Source: JBBATK01 sp044228285
GTDB lineage: Bacteria; Bacteroidota; Ignavibacteria; Kapaibacteriales; NICIL-2
NCBI GenBank assembly: GCA_044228285.1
Contig: JBGAVD010000006.1
Span: 124,001-188,000, forward strand
Length of the DNA: 64,000 nucleotides
Direction: 5' to 3'
A program made the translations under genes and the position numbers. Each line of letters starts with the position of its first letter. Positions within the stretch are counted from its first letter, which is position 1. This document shows positions 47,084-55,507 of this stretch, in pieces. The notes below the pieces were generated by a model that was not told where the DNA came from, searched no databases, and saw only the letters and a program-made list of their open reading frames with translations.

Positions 47084-47722
47084 ATGAAGGAGCGATTTGA
47101 TGTGTTCAGTCCATGCAGTAATGTCGGTTACCTACTTGTTACCATGATCCTTTTCAGCGGCCAACGAGCCTTGGCACAAACAAATGAAAGCAGTCGAGAT
47201 GCTGGAGCTGATGGGGCTTCATCTCCCTACACTCTTGTTCGTTCCATTGAGAGTATTGGGTTGGAGGTGCTGTCATTACTCAGCTTCTGCCCCAAGGAAG
47301 AAGCACACGGGACTGCTCGTGTTGCAGCAGTGGGTGGCAAGTCGGGCAGACGAAAGATAAAAGCTTACTTGAGTTTGGAGTCTGAAGCACAGAGTACTAG
47401 CACTCATCAAAAGCAAAGTCACGATGGCAGCGACCTTTGTTCTTTATACATGGGCCAAAGCAGTGCAGCACGCGCGACATCGCTTGTCCTGAGTGCGCAG
47501 GCAGTCTATTTCCCGCGCCAGAAGCGTATCGTTCTTGAGTTAGACTCTCCGCTTCAGGCTCTGAGTTGTCAGGAAAGCAAACGGCGTCTCTTGGTGGTTC
47601 GACGCTCCACTTCCGACACCAGCGACACGAATGGTACGATCATCGTCAACAACAAACGACTCTACATTCGCAATGGTGAGTATGAAGTTGTCAACAACAC
47701 TGTGTCGTTCTACCTTGATTAG
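47084..47722 (+). CDS. Uncharacterised exported protein
   Basis: 212 residues from the ATG at 47084. Signal-like N-terminus (VGYLLVTMILFSGQRALAQ). The mature part has a Ser/Thr/Gln-rich middle (SLESEAQSTSTHQKQSHDG) and a strand-rich C-terminus (KRIVLELDSPLQALSCQ, TIIVNNKRLYIRNGEYEVV). Three or four cysteines may form disulfides. No family recognised. It is followed after 81 bp by two further secreted-protein genes on the same strand and is a probable member of that group. Confidence 0.65.
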   Translation: MKERFDVFSPCSNVGYLLVTMILFSGQRALAQTNESSRDAGADGASSPYTLVRSIESIGLEVLSLLSFCPKEEAHGTARVAAVGGKSGRRKIKAYLSLESEAQSTSTHQKQSHDGSDLCSLYMGQSSAARATSLVLSAQAVYFPRQKRIVLELDSPLQALSCQESKRRLLVVRRSTSDTSDTNGTIIVNNKRLYIRNGEYEVVNNTVSFYLD

Positions 47723-47803
47723 TCTTCACTACAGAGACTCGCTCAAACAACAACAAGCATCAAACATCTACACTTTCCATTATCTCACTAACACATAGTC
47801 CAT

Positions 47804-49198
47804 ATGTACATTCCACAGTCTCTTCGTCGCAGCGCAGTATCGGCGCTGCTGTTTCTCTGCACAGCACCTGCAGTCTGGTCTATTGGGGATCCCATTGGTA
47901 TTCCTGCAGCAGACATTCGCAAGCAGGCATCGCTAAAGACGCTCACTGCATCTTCCGTGAAAGTGTTCACGAAGTCACCAAAAGTATTCACAGCCAAAGG
48001 GATCTTGAATCCTAATACTGGCAAGCCAACTAATGCAGACTCTATGATCAGTTTTGTGGTGACTTCGCACAATCAGCAGCTAACTCGTCGCATGAAGGCA
48101 AGTGAGTACTATGCAATGCTCAACGCGAACGAGCAAGAGTTCAACAAGCTTGGATATTCACTTTACGATCAGGGTACAGGACCTGTGTTATTGCAGGAGA
48201 TTCCATTGGAGTCCACAACATTGCAGCGACAAACACAAAGTGCGCCGAAGCCAAGTGGTCCGAAGAAAAGCGCAAGTGTACGCGAGCAGCAGTTTGGCAC
48301 TAAGTCAGCAAACGGCATGTCGATACCCAGAACTACTACCACAGTAAGTCTAGCACCTGGTATTGTACCCAAGAGTGTTTCGCATAAGGAGCACAAGCGT
48401 TGGGAGTTTGGGAATGAGAAGTCCTTCCTAGCCTACCTTGAGGTTACCGCAAAGGCTGAGGGTGCGTTCTTCGGATGCGCAAATCCTGGAGAGTATTCAG
48501 ACAAGACCAACTGCAGCTTTCATGCGGACGGCAATGTTGGCGCAACTGTCCTCGGGGCAAACATCACCGTCCTTGAGGCAGTAGCTGATTTCAATTGTCC
48601 AGCGGGTAACGCTTCCATGACTGCCAACGCGAATGTTGCCATTCTTGGTCAATCAGTTTGGCGTTTGAACGAGAGTACAAAGTCTACTTGGTCGAAGAAT
48701 GATAACTTCTCCAAGAAATTGTCATGGGGTGTACCTTTTGTAGTCCCTGTTGGTCCCATCAACGTCAAGGGTGAGGTTGGTGTCACCGGCACAGCGGGTT
48801 TCCGATATGATGTTGTACTGAGTCGCACTGGTTTGACAGCCACTGCAACACCATATGCGAACGTAACAGGTTATGGAGAAGCAGGAGTGGATTTGCTTAT
48901 TGCAGGAGCGGGAGTTGGTGCAAAGATCACTGTCTGCGATGCTGAGCTCAACTTGTCGAGTTCGGCAGTACTCAAGTGGAGCAATGGCAAGCTTAATTTG
49001 CATGACGATTTCAGTGCAGACTATGATGTGCACTTCCTAGACGGACGCCTCTATGCTTTCGCCTACGTAATGGTACCTCAGTTTAGCTTTAGTCATCCCT
49101 TTGTTGAGAAGCGTTATGAGCACAATTTCTTCTCGTGGTCGGGATACCAGCTCAGTGGTCAGCTCATTGACTTGAGCAGCACTACCCCAGTTAACTAA
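47804..49198 (+). CDS. Uncharacterised exported beta-rich protein
   Basis: 464 residues. Signal peptide (RRSAVSALLFLCTAPAVWS). Residues ~20-175 are low in structure signals, with Lys/Ser/Pro-rich linker (SAPKPSGPKKSASV). Residues ~205-464 are a regular beta-rich region dominated by Ala/Val/Gly strands: GNVGATVLGANITVLEAVAD, GPINVKGEVGVTGTAGF, GYGEAGVDLLIAGAGVG, with paired cysteines in FFGCANPGEYSDKTNC. It ends 12 bp before the lipid-transfer-like gene, so the two are surely co-transcribed. I know of no assigned function; a partner of the next protein is the natural guess. Confidence 0.7.
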   Translation: MYIPQSLRRSAVSALLFLCTAPAVWSIGDPIGIPAADIRKQASLKTLTASSVKVFTKSPKVFTAKGILNPNTGKPTNADSMISFVVTSHNQQLTRRMKASEYYAMLNANEQEFNKLGYSLYDQGTGPVLLQEIPLESTTLQRQTQSAPKPSGPKKSASVREQQFGTKSANGMSIPRTTTTVSLAPGIVPKSVSHKEHKRWEFGNEKSFLAYLEVTAKAEGAFFGCANPGEYSDKTNCSFHADGNVGATVLGANITVLEAVADFNCPAGNASMTANANVAILGQSVWRLNESTKSTWSKNDNFSKKLSWGVPFVVPVGPINVKGEVGVTGTAGFRYDVVLSRTGLTATATPYANVTGYGEAGVDLLIAGAGVGAKITVCDAELNLSSSAVLKWSNGKLNLHDDFSADYDVHFLDGRLYAFAYVMVPQFSFSHPFVEKRYEHNFFSWSGYQLSGQLIDLSSTTPVN

Positions 49199-49210
49199 GA
49201 GACCTTGAGC

Positions 49211-51013
49211 ATGCGTTTGTTGATCTATTGCATTTCTGTTCTACACATATTTGTTGTTTGCAGTCATGCCTATTCACAAGGGCAACAAACTGCTGTACCA
49301 TACAAAGAGTACAGCTTGCACTACCGCTCGGCAGGAAGCACATCCATGCACATGGCGCAACAGTCTGACAGTGTGCAGAAGCCACAAAGCAACCACTTTC
49401 AGATCGACGCGCAAATACTCTTGCGCGAGGTACCGCACAAGGGATTAGAGTGCAGAGTAGTAAGCGCTCGAGTTCGCTATGTTGTGAACGAGCAAGTGGA
49501 CACCACATTATCTGAGCGCATTTCTTCGGAGATGCGCTCAGTTTTTTTCATTGGCTTCGACTCCAGCTTAGCCATTGACACGATCATAGTTCCGGAGGAG
49601 ATGTCGGCAGACTGCAGCAATCTCGCCCTCTCTGTCCTCTCTCTACTGCAGGGCCCAATCGTCTACAAGACCTGCAATCAAAACCCTTTGGCACGCAGCA
49701 TGCATGATCGACTTGGAGTATTCCGCAGTCATGAGCGTTGTATTGAGCGCAGCAAAGAATTCCAGGTTCACAGTTTGCGTCGAGGATACTTGTTAGCCAA
49801 GGCAGACCGTCATTCCTACAACAACTACATGCAGCAGCGCAATAGTCTAAGTGGGGTTCGGGATGACTACTTCCACAAGCGCAGCGGATTGTTGCAGTTG
49901 CGCGAGGGATGCGATACTCAGAGAGTGTATTTAGCATCACAGCTTCTGAGTGAGAGCATTGCGAACTATACATTTCGTTTTTGTGAGCAGAGGTACGAAG
50001 CCGCGGCTGCGCCGCTGCGTTTTCGCTCCTTGCCCTTACCAGAAGTAGCCAACGAGCGTCAAGTACGTCGCTCAGCGATGCAGCAGTTGATGGCGCATTC
50101 CAGTGTAGATGGACTTATGGATACTCTGCGTACTCTAAAAAGTCACGATAGTTCTGTAGCGCAGAGCATAGAACCACTTCTTCGAGCGGCAGCCTTCCTT
50201 CATGCGTCAATGTGCGATTCCTTAGCGGTGCTTTCAGAAGCTTTAGAACTCAGTGATGAGCGACAGCTTTTGATTGCGGATGTTTTGTCGCGCTCCGAGC
50301 TCCCTTCAGCACAGCGCTACCTGCGTACACTGATTTCTCGGTGTACAAACGACTTCCGAACTCTTGCGCTTATACTACCCTCTTTTGCCGCCCTTGAGCT
50401 ACCCGATTCCGCCTCAGTAGAACTGATCCTCGAATCAGCCTTTGCTCACCCCGACGCCTTCGTTAGGTCTACAGCACAGCTTTGCATAGGCTCAATGATA
50501 CACCTACAGTACGGATCTCATCCCGAGCTCAGTTCTTCATTAGTGAGGAGCCTATTGCAGCATAGAAAGGAGTTGGACGATGAGCAGTTTCTCTACATCA
50601 TGGGCAATGCAGGGCGAGCTCTTCGTGTTGAGCACTTCCTTCCTTTTGTTGATACAGCTAATCTGTCGATTCGAAGACTAGCTCTGCAGAGTCTGCGTTT
50701 TGTTCCTGATCCAGGTGTCGATTCAATTCTGGCTTCTGCATTGAGCGACGCAGATACTCTCACACAGTGGAGTGTTCTGAGTAGTATATCGTTTCGGGCA
50801 CCAAACAATGGATTGAGTTGTGCACTCTGCAAGTATCTCATTGCAGATGGCAATGAGCGATGTTCAAAGTTGGCTAGTTCCATCGTACGCAGATGGATTG
50901 CTGATATGCCGTGTGTTGATGAGAGCGCTTGTGTTCAATACTGGATAGAGCAATGTCTGACTCAGCTGAATGCCACAGCTAGTCAGCGAGCAATCCTACG
51001 ACGGCAGCTCTAA
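49211..51013 (+). CDS. Exported protein resembling the N-terminal module of large lipid transfer proteins
   Basis: 600 residues with signal peptide (LLIYCISVLHIFVVCSHAYS). Residues ~30-280 look like a beta-barrel half: YSLHYRSAGSTS, QIDAQILLREVPHKGLECRV, DCSNLALSVLSLLQGP, LGVFRSHERCIERSKEF, NYTFRFCEQRYEAAA. Residues ~285-600 are helical repeats with HEAT-like spacing, including FLYIMGNAGRALRVEHFLPF, SIRRLALQSLRFVPDPGVDSI and LTQWSVLSSISFRAP. This order (barrel, then an alpha superhelix with a 'GNAG' turn) is that of the Vitellogenin_N/MTP/apoB module that binds lipid. The match is by pattern and is not proven; a plain HEAT-repeat protein is the alternative. Probably periplasmic or exported. 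Confidence 0.55.
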   Translation: MRLLIYCISVLHIFVVCSHAYSQGQQTAVPYKEYSLHYRSAGSTSMHMAQQSDSVQKPQSNHFQIDAQILLREVPHKGLECRVVSARVRYVVNEQVDTTLSERISSEMRSVFFIGFDSSLAIDTIIVPEEMSADCSNLALSVLSLLQGPIVYKTCNQNPLARSMHDRLGVFRSHERCIERSKEFQVHSLRRGYLLAKADRHSYNNYMQQRNSLSGVRDDYFHKRSGLLQLREGCDTQRVYLASQLLSESIANYTFRFCEQRYEAAAAPLRFRSLPLPEVANERQVRRSAMQQLMAHSSVDGLMDTLRTLKSHDSSVAQSIEPLLRAAAFLHASMCDSLAVLSEALELSDERQLLIADVLSRSELPSAQRYLRTLISRCTNDFRTLALILPSFAALELPDSASVELILESAFAHPDAFVRSTAQLCIGSMIHLQYGSHPELSSSLVRSLLQHRKELDDEQFLYIMGNAGRALRVEHFLPFVDTANLSIRRLALQSLRFVPDPGVDSILASALSDADTLTQWSVLSSISFRAPNNGLSCALCKYLIADGNERCSKLASSIVRRWIADMPCVDESACVQYWIEQCLTQLNATASQRAILRRQL

Positions 51014-51071
51014 GAGGGTAGCTCTTCAGACATGGTGACATAGACTCAGACAAAGAAGCGTGTCAGTCAAA

Positions 51072-51349
51072 TCATGACGAAAGACAAGTCTGCATGTACT
51101 CAAGTTCATGCCAAGGATGTCGCTCAACACAACCAAAACCATAGTTAGCATATAGTTGCTCATCATGGACTTCAACACCAATCTCATCTACTCTCCACAT
51201 TGATCTCTTTGCACTAGATAACCCTCTGTTAGCCATTCCAATAACAGACACTCAGCACCGCTTTTCTCTAATTCATAGATTAAGATAACCATATCCGCAA
51301 CTCCGCAGAGACCGCATAAAACCTTGCTTTGTGGGCAATCAACTTTCAT
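51072..51349 (-). pseudogene. Frameshifted small gene remnant
   Basis: The ATG at 51349 opens 53 codons (KVLCGLCGVADMVILIYELE, then LLLEWLTEGYLVQRDQCGE) that stop at 51188-51190. In another frame the coding pattern continues at once as VDEIGVEVHDEQLYANYGFG and ERHPWHELEYMQTC to a stop at 51072. Adding one base near 51190 would join them into ~92 codons. The C-terminal part (LYANYGFG) loosely recalls GNAT acetyltransferases. It could be a decayed gene, a sequencing error, or an interrupted small gene. It lies between the lipid-transfer-like gene and the NuoE-like gene. Confidence 0.42.
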
Positions 51350-51411
51350 TAGATTCGCGTTGCAAACGTGAAAGAGTTGTATTTTGCCACATCTATTCTT
51401 TGGGGATTTGT

Positions 51412-51744
51412 ATGAGTTCAACAAACTCATTCATTGACGATATACAGTCTGCAAGAATCACCATGCGAGCATCAGCTATGGACAACGCTCAGCGCGGAAA
51501 GTATCATGTTCGAGTGTGCACGAACATCTCCTGTATGTTGCGAGGAGGAGATGAATTGTTCGAACGCATCTGCAAACATTATGGTGTTGCCAATCGTGGT
51601 AGGACCGCCGACGGTCTCGTTTCAGTTGAAGAGATAGCCTGCATGGGCGCTTGTGAGAATGCCCCAGTAGTTTCCTTGAACGAAGACTTCTTCGAAGAAG
51701 TTAGTGTGAATGATCTTCCCCAACTTTTTAATATGATCTCCTAG
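51412..51744 (+). CDS. Short NuoE-like thioredoxin-fold [2Fe-2S] ferredoxin
   Basis: 110 residues. The core matches the C-terminal ferredoxin domain of the 24-kDa NADH dehydrogenase subunit NuoE/HoxE: YHVRVCTNISCMLRGGDEL, GRTADGLVSVEEIACMGACE and NAPVVSLNEDFFE. The four cluster cysteines are in CTNISC and CMGAC. The N-terminal helical domain of NuoE (~60-70 residues) is absent; only ~30 non-matching residues precede the core. No other nuo or hydrogenase gene is near. It may be a stand-alone electron carrier, part of a bifurcating complex encoded elsewhere, or a shortened nuoE. The cytochrome oxidase operon follows after 630 bp. Confidence 0.8.
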   Translation: MSSTNSFIDDIQSARITMRASAMDNAQRGKYHVRVCTNISCMLRGGDELFERICKHYGVANRGRTADGLVSVEEIACMGACENAPVVSLNEDFFEEVSVNDLPQLFNMIS

Positions 51745-52373
51745 CAGTCACCTCATCCGCAGCTCGTCTGCGAGAACACTTCCCTTGCTTAAACATCTTA
51801 ACCATGTCGCATAGCGCATTTTCGCTCTGACACTTCGTGCCCGCTCGTCGATGCAGGACTGCCTCGTCTCGCGACTGGGTAACTTTGATGCAGTGCAGTC
51901 ACGACCTACTTGCATCCGTGCCGTCACGACTTACCTTCATCCGTGCCGTCACGACTTACTTTCATCCGTGCCGTCACGACTTAGTCGTGACTCGACGGGG
52001 TTATGGCTAGAGACCTCCATATCCCCCAGATTGATCTAAAAACAGCGTTTCGTCTCCTTTATTAGATAATAATAGCCATTTGTATTATATAGATTGGCTG
52101 TGTATATTTATATGATACACGGCAGTTAGCTGACGATTCTGCATGGTATGCAGCTTTACCTGAATCGACGGCATAAGGGATTCCATGGAGTCTTGCGCAT
52201 AGCGACTCCAATCGCTGAACGCGACCCAAGCCCTACAAACCACAACTGAAAAAGAGTACACAGATTTGCTTTGGCCTAGCCATGCCGATTTGCGAGGGGA
52301 CTTTTTTCTGTTGCTTAAATAAGAAAATGACATCCATTAATCTCTATTTCACTACTTAACTCCATACATCTCT
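51745..52373. other. 629-bp stretch with 25-bp tandem repeats and an AT-rich section
   Basis: Contains the tandem array at 51896-51991, then an AT-rich section (about 52040-52120). A minus-strand frame of ~80 codons at 52085-52333 has no ribosome site or recognisable domain. The region ends with the promoter side of the cytochrome oxidase operon. Confidence 0.5.
51896..51991. repeat. 25-bp tandem repeat ending in a GTCACGAC-TTA-GTCGTGAC palindrome
   Basis: GTCACGAC occurs at 51898, 51923, 51948 and 51973, exactly 25 bp apart, in units reading GTCACGACTTAC plus a C/T-rich tail (TTCATCCGTGCC). The last copy is completed to a perfect 8-bp inverted repeat around TTA (51973-51991). The same palindrome recurs three times at 60341-60506. 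Confidence 0.92.
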
Positions 52374-52949
52374 ATGAAAGGTCAAGCGTTTTTGTGCTTG
52401 CTGTTTGTGTTTAGTGCGGCTACTGCTTCGCTACACAGCCAGGAAGGCGAGAGTCTGTTCAAGACCACTTGCGCACCATGCCACTCTATTGGCAAGGGTA
52501 AGCTTGTTGGTCCCGATTTGAAGAATGTGATCGATCGTCGATCCGAGGATTGGCTGCGCAAGTGGATTAAGTCATCGCAGTCGCTAGTGCAGGCTGGTGA
52601 TCCAGAGGCAGTGAAGATCTTCAAGGAGTATAATGAGATCGTCATGCCTGATCAGACTATAAGTGAAGCTGAGATTCAGAAGATTATTGACTACTTCAAA
52701 ACCCATCCTGGCGATAGCAAGAAAGAGCTTGCCTACGATCCTCTTGGTGTGAGCGAGCATGGCAACAAACTCGCCAATCCAATCAGTCACGCAATCACTC
52801 AAGAGAAAGAGGGCAACATGGTTGCATCTCTAGGCTTTGGTGGGTACTTGGGAATGATGTTGAGCGGTCTAGCTCTCGTCATTGTCCTTGTTGTCCTTCT
52901 CGGCTTCAAGTCAAAGAGTCAACAGCAGCATCCTGCGAACCGACACTAA
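52374..52949 (+). CDS. Membrane-anchored class I cytochrome c
   Basis: 191 residues. Signal peptide (LCLLFVFSAATASLHSQ), then one heme-c site CAPCH (Cys33-His37) with a distal methionine likely in EIVMPDQTISEAEI, and a C-terminal membrane helix (GMMLSGLALVIVLVVLLGF). It is the first gene of the oxidase operon and should hand electrons to the CuA site of subunit II on the periplasmic face, as the fused cytochrome c does in caa3 oxidases. Confidence 0.94.
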   Translation: MKGQAFLCLLFVFSAATASLHSQEGESLFKTTCAPCHSIGKGKLVGPDLKNVIDRRSEDWLRKWIKSSQSLVQAGDPEAVKIFKEYNEIVMPDQTISEAEIQKIIDYFKTHPGDSKKELAYDPLGVSEHGNKLANPISHAITQEKEGNMVASLGFGGYLGMMLSGLALVIVLVVLLGFKSKSQQQHPANRH

Positions 52950-52985
52950 CAATTAACTCAACTATCAACGCTAACTCGCGAAACG

Positions 52986-53684
52986 ATGAGAATATTTCCA
53001 GAAAACGTGAGCACCTATGGTCAAGGAATTGACATGCTCTTTTGGTTGATCCTTGGCTTCGTCATTGTAGCCCTCGTGATCTCCTACTTCATTTTGATCT
53101 ATCCCATATTTAAGAATCACCACACCAAGGTGCAGCGCGCAAGCTACATCACGGGTGAGGGGAAGTCGCACTTCATGTGGATCGTTATAGCCTTGGCTCT
53201 CCTAACAGGTAGTGACTTCGTCATCTTGTTTGCTGAGCACCATGTTTGGGAAGACATCGAGAACCTTCCAGAGAGAACTGATGTTCGTTGCTGCATTACT
53301 GGACGTCAGTGGAACTGGGCTTTCACCTACCCTGGACCAGATGGAAAGCTCTACACGGCTGATGATGTGGTGATTGATGAAACCGACAGTGAACTGCACG
53401 TACCTATCAACAAGAACATTGTCTTTGACTTGAAAGCGAAAGATGTGCTGCACTCTTTCTTCGTTGTAAACACGCGCTTAAAGCAGGATTGCATTCCAGG
53501 TCGCACCAACACTCGTTGGTTCAACTTTACGAAGGCTGGTAAGTACGACATCTCCTGTGCTGAGATCTGCGGTATCGCACACTCGAAGATGCGCAACTTC
53601 ATCGTTGTGGAGTCGCAAGAAGACTTCAATAAGTACATCAACGATCTCTACGCTAAGAACTCTCAAACAGCATCGACTAACTAA
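52986..53684 (+). CDS. ctaC: Cytochrome c oxidase subunit II
   Basis: 232 residues. Two N-terminal membrane helices (MLFWLILGFVIVALVISYFI and MWIVIALALLTGSDFVILF) lead to a periplasmic cupredoxin domain. CuA ligands: His in KDVLHSFFV, Cys191, Glu193, Cys195, His199 and Met202 in CAEICGIAHSKM; all are present. The aromatic electron-entry patch is RQWNWAFTYPG. Heme c is absent from this subunit and is supplied by the preceding gene. Co-transcribed in the cta operon. Confidence 0.97.
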   Translation: MRIFPENVSTYGQGIDMLFWLILGFVIVALVISYFILIYPIFKNHHTKVQRASYITGEGKSHFMWIVIALALLTGSDFVILFAEHHVWEDIENLPERTDVRCCITGRQWNWAFTYPGPDGKLYTADDVVIDETDSELHVPINKNIVFDLKAKDVLHSFFVVNTRLKQDCIPGRTNTRWFNFTKAGKYDISCAEICGIAHSKMRNFIVVESQEDFNKYINDLYAKNSQTASTN

Positions 53685-53705
53685 GCCATAAAACCTATAC
53701 TATCC

Positions 53706-55394
53706 ATGACACACACAGATCATCCACAGAGCTTTCTGCGCAAGTATGTTTTCTCGCTCGATCACAAAGTCATCGGTGCTCAGTACACGATGACCGGTTT
53801 GATTATGGCTGCTCTAGGCGGCTTTCTTGCGTATGTTTTTCGCTATAACCTTGCTTGGCCAGGTGAGCATATTCCACTGTTCGGCGACCTGGCAGCCAAC
53901 CAATACAACACCTTCGTCACCTGTCACGGGATGATCATGGTATTCTGGGTGGCAATGCCAATCCTCCTTGCTGGCTTTGGTAACTTTCTTATTCCGCTGA
54001 TGATTGGGACCGATGATATGTCGTTCCCGAAGCTGAACATGATTTCGTTCTGGACCTTCTTCATCAGCGCCGTTGTCTTAATCGCATCGTTCTTTGTTCC
54101 TGGCGGAGCCTTTGGTGGTGCCTGGACAATGTATCCTCCTCTATCTGTTGATGCCTATAACAATCCGAATCCAAACTTCTTTCAAGCACTCTTCAGCGGT
54201 GCGGCATTAATGATCTTAGCAGTAGCTCTTGAGTTCACTGCCATGCTCATGGGAGGTATCAACTTCGTTGTTACCACCATCAACAAGCGCGCACCTGGCA
54301 TGACTGCATTCCGCATGCCTCTGGTGGTATGGTTTCTGAATATCGCAACCGTGATCTTCATGTTCTCGGTAGGACCACTTGTTGCAGGAGCCTTCATGCT
54401 CTTGTTCGACATCACGGTGGGCACAGGATTCTATGATCCAGCTCGCGGAGGTGATCCGATCTTGTTCCAACACTTGTTCTGGTTCTTCGGACACCCTGAA
54501 GTGTACGTTCTGCTCTTGCCATCTCTAGGTGTACTTGGTGAAATCATTCCCGTCTTTGCACGCAAGCCACTTTTCGCGTATCGGAAGATCGTGTATCTGG
54601 CTTTGCTCTCGGCAGTTCTGTCAGTTGTTGTATGGGCGCACCACCAGTTCATCGCTGGTATTGATCCGCGCATGGCTACCTTCTTTAGTATCGGTACCAT
54701 CTTAATCTCCATCCCCTTTGCTGGTATCTTCCTTGCCTTCATTGCTACCCTATGGGGTGGAAAAATCAAGGTCACCCTTCCAATGGCGTGGGCGCTTGGT
54801 TTTATTGGTTTGTTCTTGATTGGTGGGATGACCGGATTGTTCCTTGGATCGAATGCCTTCGATATTTATGCGCACGACACCTACTTCGTTGTTGCACACT
54901 TCCACTACACCTTATTCCCTGATATCTTCTTTGGCTTCTTTGCTGCCTTCACGTACTGGTTTCCAAAATTCACAGGACGCGAACTCAACAAGACCATTGG
55001 GTACCTTCACTTCTGGTTGACCTTCATCTTCTTCAACACTACATTCTTCTTGCTGTTCTTCAATGGTCTCGGCGGTCAACATCGTCGTATCAACGACTAT
55101 TCCATGTTCAGCAACATCAACATCGAGCCATACATAACCTTTGAGAAGATTGCTTCAACCAGTGCTATTCTCTTGATCTCAACGCAATCGCTCTTCCTTA
55201 TCAACCTCTTCCTCAGTATGCGAGCAGGCAAGAAAGCAGAACGCAATCCATGGAATGCCAACACGCTCGAATGGCTGGCTCCTTCACCTCCGCCACACGG
55301 AAACTTCGAAGTAGCTCCTGCAGTGCATCGCGGTGCGTATGAGTATAGCGTGCCAGGTGTAGAGAGCGATTATGTCACGCAGTATGCAGACTAA
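53706..55394 (+). CDS. ctaD: Cytochrome c oxidase subunit I
   Basis: 562 residues with 12 membrane helices. Heme and copper ligands: low-spin heme His in VTCHGMIMVFW, CuB His with cross-linked Tyr in FWFFGHPEVYVLLLP, the His pair in WAHHQFIAG, and high-spin/low-spin heme His in VAHFHYTLFPD. The glutamate of GHPEVY marks an A1-type proton path. It reduces oxygen to water and pumps protons. A GCAGCTGC-GAA-GCAGCTGC hairpin follows the gene. Confidence 0.98.
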   Translation: MTHTDHPQSFLRKYVFSLDHKVIGAQYTMTGLIMAALGGFLAYVFRYNLAWPGEHIPLFGDLAANQYNTFVTCHGMIMVFWVAMPILLAGFGNFLIPLMIGTDDMSFPKLNMISFWTFFISAVVLIASFFVPGGAFGGAWTMYPPLSVDAYNNPNPNFFQALFSGAALMILAVALEFTAMLMGGINFVVTTINKRAPGMTAFRMPLVVWFLNIATVIFMFSVGPLVAGAFMLLFDITVGTGFYDPARGGDPILFQHLFWFFGHPEVYVLLLPSLGVLGEIIPVFARKPLFAYRKIVYLALLSAVLSVVVWAHHQFIAGIDPRMATFFSIGTILISIPFAGIFLAFIATLWGGKIKVTLPMAWALGFIGLFLIGGMTGLFLGSNAFDIYAHDTYFVVAHFHYTLFPDIFFGFFAAFTYWFPKFTGRELNKTIGYLHFWLTFIFFNTTFFLLFFNGLGGQHRRINDYSMFSNINIEPYITFEKIASTSAILLISTQSLFLINLFLSMRAGKKAERNPWNANTLEWLAPSPPPHGNFEVAPAVHRGAYEYSVPGVESDYVTQYAD

Positions 55395-55416
55395 TCATCA
55401 GGAGTAGTAGGGTAAA

Positions 55417-55435
55417 GCAGCTGCGAAGCAGCTGC
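55417..55435. repeat. Hairpin with GAA loop between oxidase subunits I and III
   Basis: GCAGCTGC twice around GAA gives a perfect 8-bp stem, 23 bp after the subunit I stop and 73 bp before subunit III. It might tune expression or mark an mRNA end inside the operon. Confidence 0.7.
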
Positions 55436-55507
55436 ATGGTCAAAGAGACCTTGAGTAGGACAAAGAGCACGTGGCTCACACAATAACTAACGAAACACAC
55501 GCATATC

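Noticed and set aside
52085..52333. Minus-strand frame of ~80 codons, considered as a transposase remnant
   Set aside because: No DDE or HTH signature could be aligned by eye, no terminal inverted repeats, no ribosome site.
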